Notes under the pieces: model-generated
The model's input: the letters and a program-made list of their open reading frames with translations, nothing else
What the model was told of the DNA's origin: nothing
Databases searched by the model: none
Source of the DNA: Pandoraea nosoerga
GTDB taxonomy: Bacteria; Pseudomonadota; Gammaproteobacteria; Burkholderiales; Burkholderiaceae
Length of the DNA stretch: 64,000 bases
Direction: 5' to 3'
Assembly (NCBI RefSeq): GCF_902459585.1
Contig: NZ_CABPSC010000014.1
Location: forward strand, 101,022-165,021
In this document: piece after piece, positions 37,471-46,853 of the stretch
Layout of the letters: each line of letters begins with the position of its first letter
Numbering within the stretch: the stretch's first letter is position 1
Program-made: the position numbers and the translations under genes

Positions 37471-40307
37471 TATGCCGCGCTCCGGTGTTCGCCGCTGCCG
37501 AACAGGTTCGACACGCAGCGCCCGCACAGGGTCGGATGCGCGGCGTCTGCGCCCACGTCTTCACGGTAGTGCCAGCAGCGCTCGCACTTCTGGTGCGACG
37601 ACGGCGTGACCACCACGCCTTCGTCGGCTTCGGTCGCGACCTGCGTGACCGAAGCGGCCGACGTGATCAGCACGAAGCGCAGGTCATCTCCGAGGCTGGC
37701 GAGCACGTCGAACTTGCGACCCGATACGCGCACCTCCACCTCGGCCTGCAGCGACGAGCCGATCTGCTCGGCGGCGCGCGCTTCTTCCAACGCCTTGGTC
37801 ACGTCGCCGCGCACCGTGCGCAGCAGGTGCCACTTCTCGAGCAGACGCGTGCCTTCGGCGACTTCCGGATAGGTGTAGAACGTCTCGGTGAAGATCGTGT
37901 CGTTGCCCGGCTGGAACACCTGCCACGCTTCTTCCGCCGTGAACGACAGGAACGGCGACATCAGCTTGAGCAGCCCGTGCGTGATGTGATACAGCGCGTT
38001 CTGTGCGGCGCGGCGTGCCGGCGCGTCTGGTGCGCTCGTGTACAGCCGGTCCTTGAGGATGTCGAGATAGAAGCCGCCGAGATCCTCCGAGCAGAATGTC
38101 TGCAGCTTGGCCACGACCGGGTGGAATTCGTAGCGGTCGTAGTGGCTCAGCACTTCAGTCTGCAGCGACTGCGCCAGCGCCACCGCGTAGCGATCGATTT
38201 CCAGCCATTGGTCCTGCGCCAGCGCGTGCTTCGCGTGGTCGTAGTCGGCCAGGTTCGCGAGCAAAAAGCGCAGCGTGTTGCGGATGCGGCGATAGCTCTC
38301 GACCACGCGCTTGAGAATTTCGTCGGAGATCGACAGCTCGCCCGAGTAGTCGGTCGATGCCACCCACAGGCGAATGATCTCGGCGCCGAGCTTGCCCGCG
38401 ACTTCCTGCGGCACGATCGTGTTGCCGACCGACTTCGACATCTTGCGGCCCTGGCCGTCGACGGTAAAGCCGTGCGTGAGCAGCGCCTTGTACGGCGCGC
38501 GGCCGTCGAGCATCGAGGCGGTGAGCAGCGACGAGTGGAACCAGCCGCGGTGCTGGTCCGAGCCTTCCAGGTACAGGTCGGCGGGAAAGCCCAGCTCGTG
38601 CGCGTGCGAGCCGCGCAGCACGTGCCAGTGCGTCGTGCCCGAGTCGAACCAAACATCGAGCGTGTCGCGGTTCTTCACGTAGTCCCTGGCCTCATCGCCC
38701 AGCAGTTCGACCGGATCGAGCGTCTGCCAGGCCTCGATGCCTTCGGTTTCCACGCGCTTGGCCACGGCTTCGAGCAGCTCCGGCGTGCGCGGATGCAGCG
38801 CGCCGGTTTCCTTGTGCACGAACAACGCCATCGGCACGCCCCACTGGCGCTGGCGGGAGAGCGTCCAGTCCGGGCGGTGCGCGATCATGTTGTGCAGGCG
38901 CTGCTTGCCCCAGGACGGGAAGAACTCGGTCGCCTCGATGGCGGCCAGCGCGATCTCGCGCAGCGTCTTGCCGCCACCCGGCGCACCGGCGGCCGGCGCC
39001 ACGTCCATGCCCGCGAACCACTGGTTCGTCGCGCGATAGATGATCGGCGTCTTGTGGCGCCAGCAGTGCATGTAACTGTGCGTGTACTTGAACGAGTGGA
39101 ACAGCGAGCCGGCTTCGCGCAGCGCTTCGACGATGTGCGGATTGGCGTCCCAGATCGACTGGCCGCCGAACAGCGGCAGGCTGTCCTGGTAGCGGCCGTC
39201 GCCGAGCACGGGCATGCGGATCTCCGAGTCAGGCATGTCGTGCGCCTTGCATGACAGGAAGTCTTCCACGCCGTAGGCCGGCGCCGAGTGGACGATGCCC
39301 GTGCCGGTATCGGTTGTCACGTAGTCGCCCAGATAGATCGGCGAGGTGCGATCGTAGCCGGCGTCGGCCTTGGCGAGCGGATGACGAAAGCGGATGAGCG
39401 AGAGTGCTTCGCCCTTCGTGCGCGCGATGATCTCGCCATGCAGGCCGTAGGTCTTCAGGCACGCTTCGACACGCTCGGTCGCGAGGATCAGCAAGCCGCG
39501 CTCGGTCGAGACCAGCGCGTATTCGACTTCCGGATGGACGTTGAGCGCCTGGTTGGACGGGATGGTCCACGGCGTGGTCGTCCAGATGACGATGTAGCCG
39601 TCTTCGCGCGGGAGCCTGGACAGACCGAATGCCGCGGCCACTTTCTCCGGCTCGGCGAAGGCGAAGCCCACGTCGATCGCCAGATCGGTCTTGTCCTTGT
39701 ATTCGACCTCTGCTTCGGCCAGTGCCGAGCCACAGTCGAAACACCAGTTCACCGGCTTCAGGCCGCGGTACACATAGCCGTTCTCCATGATCCTGGCGAG
39801 CGCACGAAGCTCGTCGGCTTCGTTCGAGAAGTTCATGGTCTTGTACGGATTGTCCCAGTCACCGAGCACGCCCAGACGCTGGAAGTCCGCCTTCTGCCGC
39901 TCGATCTGCACGGCCGCGTAGGCGCGCGCCTTCTCCTGCACTTCACGCACAGGCAGGTGCTTGCCGAACTGCTTCTCGATCTGGATTTCGATGGGCATGC
40001 CGTGGCAGTCCCAGCCCGGCACGTAAGCGGCGTCGAACCCCGCGAGGCTGCGCGCCTTGACGATCATGTCCTTGAGGATCTTGTTGACCGCGTGGCCGAT
40101 GTGGATGTCACCGTTCGCATACGGCGGGCCGTCGTGCAGGATGAACTTCGGGCGGCCCTTGCTCGCGCGGCGGATCTTGTCGTAGATCTTTTTTTCCTGC
40201 CATTGCTTGACCCACAGCGGCTCGCGCTTGGGCAGGTCGCCGCGCATCGGGAACGGCGTGTCCAGCAAGTTGACGGGATATTTGCTCGGTGCTTTCTTTT
40301 CGCTCAT
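37470..40307 (-). CDS. ileS: Isoleucyl-tRNA synthetase
   Basis: A 945-residue class I synthetase charging tRNA-Ile. HIGH motif at 69-72 ([11 protein letters not shown]), CP1 editing domain in the middle, KMSKS at 622-626 ([11 protein letters not shown]), an anticodon-binding helical domain and the C-terminal zinc site [12 protein letters not shown]...CGRC. Complete and of usual bacterial length. It is cotranscribed with lspA (1-nt overlap) and lies 146 nt downstream of ribF. Confidence 0.98.
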   Translation of the reverse strand: MSEKKAPSKYPVNLLDTPFPMRGDLPKREPLWVKQWQEKKIYDKIRRASKGRPKFILHDGPPYANGDIHIGHAVNKILKDMIVKARSLAGFDAAYVPGWDCHGMPIEIQIEKQFGKHLPVREVQEKARAYAAVQIERQKADFQRLGVLGDWDNPYKTMNFSNEADELRALARIMENGYVYRGLKPVNWCFDCGSALAEAEVEYKDKTDLAIDVGFAFAEPEKVAAAFGLSRLPREDGYIVIWTTTPWTIPSNQALNVHPEVEYALVSTERGLLILATERVEACLKTYGLHGEIIARTKGEALSLIRFRHPLAKADAGYDRTSPIYLGDYVTTDTGTGIVHSAPAYGVEDFLSCKAHDMPDSEIRMPVLGDGRYQDSLPLFGGQSIWDANPHIVEALREAGSLFHSFKYTHSYMHCWRHKTPIIYRATNQWFAGMDVAPAAGAPGGGKTLREIALAAIEATEFFPSWGKQRLHNMIAHRPDWTLSRQRQWGVPMALFVHKETGALHPRTPELLEAVAKRVETEGIEAWQTLDPVELLGDEARDYVKNRDTLDVWFDSGTTHWHVLRGSHAHELGFPADLYLEGSDQHRGWFHSSLLTASMLDGRAPYKALLTHGFTVDGQGRKMSKSVGNTIVPQEVAGKLGAEIIRLWVASTDYSGELSISDEILKRVVESYRRIRNTLRFLLANLADYDHAKHALAQDQWLEIDRYAVALAQSLQTEVLSHYDRYEFHPVVAKLQTFCSEDLGGFYLDILKDRLYTSAPDAPARRAAQNALYHITHGLLKLMSPFLSFTAEEAWQVFQPGNDTIFTETFYTYPEVAEGTRLLEKWHLLRTVRGDVTKALEEARAAEQIGSSLQAEVEVRVSGRKFDVLASLGDDLRFVLITSAASVTQVATEADEGVVVTPSSHQKCERCWHYREDVGADAAHPTLCGRCVSNLFGSGEHRSAA

Positions 40308-40453
40308 GGTGCTTCGCTACGAATTTTGGAATATCGGGTGTGGGGCGCTCGCGCCGGCCGTCTCGCCGTGCGCTCTTGTGCGGCGCCCGCGGCCAGGGCC
40401 GAAGGCGGCGGGTCGCGCGCGTGGCGCGGGGCGCCGGCGCACGCGGGCGAAGA

Positions 40454-41446
40454 TCAACTAATTCGGTCGGTGGCCGAGGTGGCGAAGTCGCGTCGTGCGC
40501 TCGGACCGTTGGCGTCGAGCGCATGGGCGAAGTAGGCGCGCGCCTCGCGCGTGTCCTGCGCGATGGCGGCTTCGAGTTCGGCCAGGCCGTCGAATTTCGC
40601 TTCGTCGCGCAGTTTCTGCAGGAATTCCACGCGCACCAGCTTGCCGTAGCAATCGCCGACGAAATCGAGCAGATGCACTTCGAGCAGCACGCGCCCGGAG
40701 TCGTCCACGGTGGGGCGCAGTCCCATGCTGGCCACGGCCGGCAGCGCCCGCTCGGCCAGGCCGTGCACCTGCACCACGAAAATGCCCGAGAGGGCCGGGT
40801 GCTTGTGCGCGATGCGCAGGTTCAGCGTGGGGAAGCCGAGCTTGCGGCCCAGCTTCATGCCGTGCACCACGTGGCCCGTGATGGCGTAAGGGCGGCCCAG
40901 CAGCGCGTGGGCGCGCTCGAAGTTGCCGTCGGCCAGCGCCGCGCGCACTTCCGAGCTGGAGATGCGCACGCCGTCGTGCGCGATGGTCGGCATCTGCTCG
41001 ACGACGAAGTCGAAGCGCCGGCCCGCGTCGCGCAGGTACTCGATGTCGCCTGCGCGCTTGGCGCCGAAGCGGAAGTCGTCGCCCACGAGCAGCCAGCGCG
41101 TGTGCAGGCCGTCGACGATGATGTTGCGCACGAAGTCTTCGGGCGATTGGCCGGCGAAATGGGCGTTGAAGTGCTCCACTACCAGCCGGTCGACGCCGTG
41201 CGCGCGCAGCGCCTCGAATTTGTCACGCAGGTTCGAGATGCGCGCGGGTGCCTTGTCGGGCGTGAAGTACTCGCGCGGATGCGGCTCGAACGTCATCACG
41301 CACACCGGCAGGCCGCGCGCGGCCCCTGCGGCGCGCACGCGCGCGAGCAGCGCCTGATGGCCCAGGTGCACGCCGTCGAAATTGCCGATCGTCAGCACGC
41401 AGGGCGCTTTGCTTTGCGCGTTGGGTAGACCCCGGAAGACTCGCAC
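40454..41446 (-). CDS. ribF: Bifunctional riboflavin kinase/FAD synthetase
   Basis: Converts riboflavin to FMN and FAD. The 330-residue protein has the nucleotidyltransferase domain (LTIGNFDGVHLGHQALL at ~19-35, FEPHPREYF, the VGDDFRFGAKRAGD stretch) and the C-terminal kinase domain (GRPYAITGHVVHGMKLGRK, then FPTLNLRI). Both active-site signatures are intact. Gene order ribF-ileS-lspA is the standard bacterial one. It is divergent from purN. Confidence 0.97.
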   Translation of the reverse strand: MRVFRGLPNAQSKAPCVLTIGNFDGVHLGHQALLARVRAAGAARGLPVCVMTFEPHPREYFTPDKAPARISNLRDKFEALRAHGVDRLVVEHFNAHFAGQSPEDFVRNIIVDGLHTRWLLVGDDFRFGAKRAGDIEYLRDAGRRFDFVVEQMPTIAHDGVRISSSEVRAALADGNFERAHALLGRPYAITGHVVHGMKLGRKLGFPTLNLRIAHKHPALSGIFVVQVHGLAERALPAVASMGLRPTVDDSGRVLLEVHLLDFVGDCYGKLVRVEFLQKLRDEAKFDGLAELEAAIAQDTREARAYFAHALDANGPSARRDFATSATDRIS

Positions 41447-41652
41447 GATAAAGGAAGCGTCAGTACAGGACGTTGAGTGAGCGTTGGTGGAACCGGGCGG
41501 CGGGCAGCGAGGGGCCGGCGGCCTGCGGCGGCGGGACGGGCCCGGTGGCGCAGGACGGCCGATCCGACATTGCGGCGCCGCAGAACGTTGAATTATAAAC
41601 GCTTCGGGGCCTTCGCGGCGCGGATCGGCTGTCTGGTGCGACGCGCCAATGA

Positions 41653-41658
41653 TAAAAT
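41653..41658 (+). promoter_or_regulatory. purN -10 box, probably giving a leaderless mRNA
   Basis: TAAAAT ends 6 nt before the purN ATG at 41665, with no ribosome site between, so the transcript should start at or next to the start codon. The -35 candidate CTGTCT (41629-41634, spacer 18) is weak. Confidence 0.45.
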
Positions 41659-41664
41659 CCGCCG

Positions 41665-42315
41665 ATGAAGAACATTGTGATCCTGATTTCCGGACGAGGC
41701 AGCAATATGCAGGCCATCGTCCGCGCCTGTACCGCCGAAGGCTGGCCGGCCCGCGTGGCCGCCGTCATCGCCAATCGCGCCGAGGCCGAAGGCCTGGCGT
41801 TCGCGCAGCAACACGGCATCGCCACGGCTGTCGTGCCGAGCCGCGGCAAGACCCGCGAGGCGTTCGACGCCGAACTGGCCGCCGAAATCGACCGCCATCG
41901 GCCGGATCTGGTCGTGCTCGCCGGTTTCATGCGCATTCTCACACCGGAATTCACCGAGCGCTACGCGGGCCGGCTCGTCAACATCCATCCGTCTTTGCTG
42001 CCCGCGTTCACGGGCCTGCAGACGCACGCCCGCGCGCTCGAGGCCGGCTGCAAGATCGTCGGCGCGACCGTGCATTTCGTCACGGCCGATCTCGATCACG
42101 GCCCCTTCGTGCTGCAGGCGGCGGTGCCCGTGCGCGCCGGCGACACGCCGCAGACGCTCGCGGCGCGCATCCTGCCGCTCGAACACATCATTTATCCGCG
42201 CGCCGTGCGCTGGTTCGTGGAAGATCGTCTGATCGTGGCCGATGGCCGCGTGACGGTCAAACCCGCCGCCGACGGCACGCCTGAACCGCAATGGCTCTTT
42301 GGTGAGGACGCATGA
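41665..42315 (+). CDS. purN: Phosphoribosylglycinamide formyltransferase PurN
   Basis: Transfers the formyl group of 10-formyl-tetrahydrofolate to GAR in purine synthesis. The 216-residue protein has ILISGRGSNMQAIV (phosphate loop), VLAGFMRILTPEF, the catalytic NIHPSLLPAF (Asn-x-His) and VTADLDHGP with the catalytic Asp. Length is normal. Its stop overlaps the start of the next gene by 4 nt (ATGA). Confidence 0.97.
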   Translation: MKNIVILISGRGSNMQAIVRACTAEGWPARVAAVIANRAEAEGLAFAQQHGIATAVVPSRGKTREAFDAELAAEIDRHRPDLVVLAGFMRILTPEFTERYAGRLVNIHPSLLPAFTGLQTHARALEAGCKIVGATVHFVTADLDHGPFVLQAAVPVRAGDTPQTLAARILPLEHIIYPRAVRWFVEDRLIVADGRVTVKPAADGTPEPQWLFGEDA

Positions 42316-43796
42316 GCACACGCCCGACCCAGCGCCGCGATGGCGCACACACCGGCAGCCGCCACGGCGGCAAGTCATTCGATTCGCGCAACGCGGCCAA
42401 GGGCAGCCGGGGCGGCCGTCCCGGCGCCGAACGTCGCCACGGGGCGCCCGAAGCGCCGCCGGCCGAGAGCGCGCGCATGCGCGGCGAGCGACTCTCGCCG
42501 GCGCTGTTCGAGCACACGCAGATGCTGCTCGGCAGCGTGCTCAAGTTCACCGGTCCGGCCGACACCCTCGTGAGCACGTACTTCCGCGCGAACGCCAAGC
42601 TGGGCCACCGCGAGCGCGGCGTGCTTGCCGAGACGGTCTTCGCCATCCTGCGCCGCAAGCTCGAGTTCGGCCAGCACGCCACGAGCGGCACGGGGCCGCT
42701 GGAGCGCCGTCTGGCGCTGCTCGGACTGGCGTTCACGCGCGGCATCGCCTCGGTGGAACTCGTGGCCACGCCGGAGGAGGCCGCGTGGCTCGAGCACGTC
42801 GGTCAGATCGATCCGGCGAGCCTCGCCGCGCGGGTGCGCACCAACCTGCCGGAGTGGCTCTACGAACGTCTGGCCAGGCGCTTCGACGCGCAGGAACTCG
42901 AAGCGCTGGCCGCCGCGCTCAACCAGCCCGCGCCGCTCGACTGCCGCGTGAACGTGGTCAAGGCGAGCCGCGACGACGTGCTCGCCCAGCTGCGCGCCGA
43001 CGGTTTCTCTGCCGAGCCGACGCCTTTCGCGCCGAACGGCATTCGTCTGGCGGGCAAGCCGGCGCTGCAGAAGCATCCGCTTTTCATGTCGGGGGCGATC
43101 GAAGTGCAGGACGAGGGCAGCCAGTTGTTGTGCCAGCTCGTGGCGCCGCGTCGCGGCGAGATGATCGTCGATTTCTGCGCCGGCGCGGGGGGCAAGACGC
43201 TCGCCATTGGCGCGCAGATGCGCTCGACGGGCCGTCTGTATGCGTTCGACGTGTCGGAAAAGCGCCTCGCCAAGCTCAAGCCGCGTCTGGCGCGCAGCGG
43301 GTTGTCGAACGTCTATCCGGTCATGATCGACAGCGAGAACGACAGCAAGATCAAGCGTCTGGCGGGCAAGATCGATCGCGTGCTCGTCGACGCGCCGTGC
43401 AGCGGGCTCGGCACGCTGCGTCGCAATCCCGATCTGAAATGGCGCCAGTCGCCGCAGTCGGTCGAGGAGCTCACGCACAAGCAGGCGTCTATCCTCGCGA
43501 GCGCCGCGCGTCTGGTCAAACCGGGCGGCCGTCTCGTGTACGCTACGTGCAGTTTGCTGACGGAGGAAAATGGCGAGATTGCCGAGGCGTTTGCCGCGGC
43601 GCATCCGGAGTTCGTGCTGGTGCCGGCCAACGAGCTGCTCGCCTCGCAGAAGATCGGCCTCGGTAGCGGGGGCGGTAGCGGGGCGGGTAGCGGGGCCGAT
43701 CGCGGTCTGGACACGGGCAAGTATCTCGAACTGCTGCCGCACCGCCACGCGACCGACGGCTTCTTTGCCGCCGTGTTCGAGCGCCGTCCGGCCTGA
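42312..43796 (+). CDS. rsmB: RsmB/NOL1-type RNA cytosine-5 methyltransferase
   Basis: A 494-residue protein. Residues ~1-58 are a basic low-complexity extension; next comes a NusB-like helical region; then a Rossmann methyltransferase domain with SAM site DFCAGAGGKTLAIG, motif IV DAPCSGLGTLRRNPDLKW (Cys ~362) and motif VI YATCSLLTEENG (catalytic Cys ~412). This is the two-cysteine m5C mechanism; RsmB targets C967 of 16S rRNA in E. coli, and the target here is inferred. Near the C-terminus a Gly/Ser linker is encoded by a 12-bp tandem repeat. Coupled to purN. Confidence 0.88.
   Translation: MSTRPTQRRDGAHTGSRHGGKSFDSRNAAKGSRGGRPGAERRHGAPEAPPAESARMRGERLSPALFEHTQMLLGSVLKFTGPADTLVSTYFRANAKLGHRERGVLAETVFAILRRKLEFGQHATSGTGPLERRLALLGLAFTRGIASVELVATPEEAAWLEHVGQIDPASLAARVRTNLPEWLYERLARRFDAQELEALAAALNQPAPLDCRVNVVKASRDDVLAQLRADGFSAEPTPFAPNGIRLAGKPALQKHPLFMSGAIEVQDEGSQLLCQLVAPRRGEMIVDFCAGAGGKTLAIGAQMRSTGRLYAFDVSEKRLAKLKPRLARSGLSNVYPVMIDSENDSKIKRLAGKIDRVLVDAPCSGLGTLRRNPDLKWRQSPQSVEELTHKQASILASAARLVKPGGRLVYATCSLLTEENGEIAEAFAAAHPEFVLVPANELLASQKIGLGSGGGSGAGSGADRGLDTGKYLELLPHRHATDGFFAAVFERRPA
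43662..43697 (+). repeat. In-frame 12-bp tandem repeat in rsmB
   Basis: Three contiguous copies of GGTAGCGGGG(G/C)(C/G) encode Gly-Ser-Gly-(Gly/Ala) units in a surface linker just before the last strand of the methyltransferase domain. Confidence 0.9.
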
Positions 43797-43839
43797 GGCC
43801 GGAGGCGGCGGCCGCCGGCCTATAACAAGAGAGATCGCA

Positions 43840-45264
43840 ATGCAGGAAAGTCCGGCTTTCGCGAAATTGGTGCGGGACGTCGTTCGTGATTTCGGCGACC
43901 CGCAGATCGTCTGGCAGATCGTGGCGCTCGTCGGGGCGCTCACCGTCGCGTTCATGGTGCGACGCTGGATGATCGGTCGGCTCGAACGCCATTTCGAGCG
44001 CGTGGCGCCCGCGCGGCGGGCGGGTTCGTCGAGCCTGCGCCGCTCGTTCTTCCCGATGTTCGGCTGGATGTGCGTGGCGCTCACACGCGTGGTGCTGCAG
44101 GAATATATGCGCGTGTCGCTGCTGCGGCTCGCGGAGGTGCCGCTGTTCGGCACGGCACTCATCTACCTGGCGTTCTACTTCGCGCGGCGCCTGTTCGCCT
44201 CGTCGCCGCACGCTTACGGGCTGCTCAAGATCTTCGAGCGCGTATTCACGCTGTTCGCCTGGCTGTCGATGCTTGCCTACGTGCTGGGCGTGCACGACGA
44301 CATCCTCACATGGCTGGGCAGCGTGCGATTCGCCGTCGGCGCGAGCCATCTGACGCTCCTCTCCATCCTGTCGGGACTGCTCTGGATCGGCGTGACGCTG
44401 GTGCTGGCCATGTGGGTCGGCTCACTGATCGAAGACCGGATCGTGCGCACCAGCACGCTCGACGGCAACCTCAAAGTGGTGCTCTCACGGCTGGTGAAGG
44501 GGGTACTCACCCTCATCGCCGTGCTCGCCACGCTGTCGTTCGTCGGCATCGACATCACGGTGCTCGGCGTGTTCGGCGGCGCGCTCGGCGTGGGGCTCGG
44601 TTTCGGCCTGCAGAAGATCGCGTCGAACCTCGTGTCGGGCTTCATCATCCTGCTCGACCGGTCGGTGCGCATCGGCGATCTCATCACGATCAGCCCGTAC
44701 CACGGCACGGTCTCGCAGATCAATACGCGTTACACGGTGGTGCGCGGGCTCGACGGCGTGGAAGCGCTCGTGCCCAACGAGCAACTCGTGACGAACGTCG
44801 TGCAGAACCACTCTTTTACCGAGACGCGCGGCCGCGCCAAGGTGAACGTGCAGGTCGCGTACAGCGCCGATGTCGAACTGGCGATGCAACTGATGCTCAA
44901 GGCCGCCGAGGGGATCCCCCGCGTGCTGAGCGATCCGCCCCCTTTGGCATTGCTGCTCAACTTCGGCGCCGATGGGATGGATCTTGAAATGGGGTTTTGG
45001 ATACAGGACCCGGCACAGGGCAGCGGAGCTATCCGCTCCGAGATCAATATGCGGATTTGGCGCACATTTCGCGAGCATGGCATTGAAATTCCGTATGCAC
45101 AGCGCGAAATACGCATTCTGAATGACTGGGCAGAGGGCGTGCCGGGCGCGTTCGCCGCTCAGGCGGGTTTACCGCCGGCCTCGGGGGCGGCAAACCCGCA
45201 AGCGCTGCCCGGCGCCGCGCAGACGCCCCCGCAGGCGGATGACGGCGTAAAGACGGCGCCGTAG
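43840..45264 (+). CDS. MscS-family mechanosensitive ion channel
   Basis: A 474-residue membrane protein with about five or six hydrophobic segments and an MscS domain. The pore helix region is LGVFGGALGVGLGFGLQKIASNLVSGFIILLDRSVRIGD in part (Gly/Ala-rich TM3), followed by the beta domain (ISPYHGTVSQINTRYTVVRG, VPNEQLVTNVVQN). The C-terminal ~40 residues are Ala/Pro/Gln-rich and disordered. It opens under membrane tension to release osmolytes. It lies 43 nt after rsmB on the same strand; AAGAGAG precedes the ATG. Confidence 0.9.
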   Translation: MQESPAFAKLVRDVVRDFGDPQIVWQIVALVGALTVAFMVRRWMIGRLERHFERVAPARRAGSSSLRRSFFPMFGWMCVALTRVVLQEYMRVSLLRLAEVPLFGTALIYLAFYFARRLFASSPHAYGLLKIFERVFTLFAWLSMLAYVLGVHDDILTWLGSVRFAVGASHLTLLSILSGLLWIGVTLVLAMWVGSLIEDRIVRTSTLDGNLKVVLSRLVKGVLTLIAVLATLSFVGIDITVLGVFGGALGVGLGFGLQKIASNLVSGFIILLDRSVRIGDLITISPYHGTVSQINTRYTVVRGLDGVEALVPNEQLVTNVVQNHSFTETRGRAKVNVQVAYSADVELAMQLMLKAAEGIPRVLSDPPPLALLLNFGADGMDLEMGFWIQDPAQGSGAIRSEINMRIWRTFREHGIEIPYAQREIRILNDWAEGVPGAFAAQAGLPPASGAANPQALPGAAQTPPQADDGVKTAP

Positions 45265-45563
45265 ACGCACTCGCCTACGGCGGCGGGTTGACCTGCGACA
45301 AAATGCGTGGCGGGCAGGCTACACACGGGCAACAGTCCGTCGGGTAAAATGCCCCCAAACCATAACAACCGACGTTCACCGGCACGTTTTCCGCCCATCT
45401 CGCCCCGGCTTCAGCAACTTGCCGACCTCCAGCGAATCCAAGCGTCAAGCGAGCGTAAGAACGAGACCTGACGCGGTGGCGGTGCAAGCCGCCCGGACCC
45501 GACAAGACAAGGCACGGCGGCTTGCCGTGATTGTTACTGTATTGATTAGTTTGGAGTGATATT
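45265..45563. other. Upstream region of the desaturase gene with a long stem-loop
   Basis: About 300 bp, non-coding. TAAAAT at 45346-45351 is a possible -10, which would give a ~205-nt leader. Within it GCAAGCCGCC (45484-45493) and GGCGGCTTGC (45526-45535) are perfect 10-bp complements with a 32-nt loop, ending 18 nt before the GGAG ribosome site. Confidence 0.45.
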
Positions 45564-46760
45564 TTGCTGGACAGTCTCCTTGGATTTCTCTCGACCGGCC
45601 TGCTCCACTGGAGCGGCTGGAAGATCACGTTGTTCACGCTGGGGCTCACCCATGTGACCATCGCGGCCGTCACGATCTATCTGCACCGCTGCCAGGCGCA
45701 CCGCGCGCTGGACGTGCATCCGATCGTCTCGCACTTCTTCCGTTTCTGGCTGTGGATGACGACCGGCATGGTCACCAGCGAATGGGCCGCCATCCATCGC
45801 AAGCACCACGCCAAGTGCGAAACGCCGGAAGACCCGCACAGCCCGCAGACGCGCGGGCTGTGGAAGGTGCTCGCCGAAGGGGCCGAGCTCTATCGCGCCG
45901 AGGCGAAGAACGAAGAGACGCTGCGCAAGTTCAGCCACGGCACGCCGAATGACTGGATCGAAAATCATGTCTACAAGCGCTATCCGATCCTCGGCGTGAG
46001 TCTCATGATGATCATCGACATCGCGCTGTTCGGCGCCATCGGTCTGACCGTGTGGGCCGTGCAGATGGTGTGGATTCCGTTCTGGGCGGCCGGGGTGGTC
46101 AACGGTCTGGGCCACTACTGGGGCTACCGCAATTTCAACTGCGCGGACGCGTCGACGAACCTGCTGCCGTGGGGCATCATCATCGGCGGCGAAGAATTGC
46201 ACAACAACCATCACACGTATGCCACGTCGGCCAAGCTGTCGAACAAGTGGTACGAGTTCGATATCGGCTGGATGTACATCCGCATGCTCTCGGCCGTGGG
46301 ACTCGCCAAGGTGAAGAAGATCGCGCCGACGCCCAAGCTCGCGAAGAACAAGGCTGCCTGCGACGACGATACGCTGCAGGCCGTGCTCTCGAACCGCTAC
46401 GAAGTGATGGCGCGCTATGCCAAGACCTTCAAGCGCGCCTATGGCGAGGAACTGGCGCGCTTCAAGGAAAAGCGTCTGCATGGCGAGTATCAGCTGCTGC
46501 GCGGTGCGCGCAAGTGGCTGCATCACGACGAAGCGTCGCTGCAGGAGCCGCAGAAGCAGCAACTGGGCGAGATCTTCGCGCACAGCAATGCGGTGAAGAC
46601 ATACTACGAACTGCGCCGCGAGCTGGCCGGCATCTGGGAGCGTTCCAACGCCTCGCGCGAGCAACTGCTGAGCCAGTTGCAGAACTGGTGCCATCGCGCG
46701 GAGCAAAGTGGTATTCACGCGCTGCAGGAATTTGCTTCGCGCCTGCGCCGCTACGCGTGA
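45564..46760 (+). CDS. Fatty-acid desaturase with a C-terminal ISL3-transposase-like segment
   Basis: A 398-residue protein. Residues ~1-245 are a membrane di-iron desaturase of the acyl-CoA/acyl-lipid delta-9 type, with all three histidine boxes: HRCQAH (41-46), HRKHH (78-82) and HNNHH (213-217). Residues ~290-397 are not desaturase-like: LLRGARKWLHHDE..., then AVKTYYELRRELAGIW and NWCHRAEQSGIHALQEFA (374-391). These read like the C-terminal half of an ISL3-family transposase, without its last catalytic Glu block. The start is TTG at 45564, 7 nt after GGAGTG; no ATG fits. It probably adjusts membrane fluidity. The tail's role is unknown. Confidence 0.87.
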   Translation: MLDSLLGFLSTGLLHWSGWKITLFTLGLTHVTIAAVTIYLHRCQAHRALDVHPIVSHFFRFWLWMTTGMVTSEWAAIHRKHHAKCETPEDPHSPQTRGLWKVLAEGAELYRAEAKNEETLRKFSHGTPNDWIENHVYKRYPILGVSLMMIIDIALFGAIGLTVWAVQMVWIPFWAAGVVNGLGHYWGYRNFNCADASTNLLPWGIIIGGEELHNNHHTYATSAKLSNKWYEFDIGWMYIRMLSAVGLAKVKKIAPTPKLAKNKAACDDDTLQAVLSNRYEVMARYAKTFKRAYGEELARFKEKRLHGEYQLLRGARKWLHHDEASLQEPQKQQLGEIFAHSNAVKTYYELRRELAGIWERSNASREQLLSQLQNWCHRAEQSGIHALQEFASRLRRYA

Positions 46761-46797
46761 ACGGTCTCAGCCAGAATTGCGTTTTTGACGCATAATC

Positions 46798-46822
46798 GAA
46801 ACCCCGCTACGGCGGGGTTTTT
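46798..46822 (+). terminator. Desaturase gene terminator
   Basis: ACCCCGC (46801-46807) and GCGGGGT (46812-46818) form a 7-bp stem followed by five T, 40 nt after the desaturase stop. Confidence 0.82.
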
Positions 46823-46853
46823 GTCATTCCCGGTCCCCACGGACCACGTGAAC

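Noticed and set aside
46494-46757. A complete insertion sequence at the desaturase 3' end
   Set aside because: No terminal inverted repeats, no DDE catalytic set, and the segment is in frame with the desaturase and followed by its own terminator; it is a domain-like fragment, not an element.
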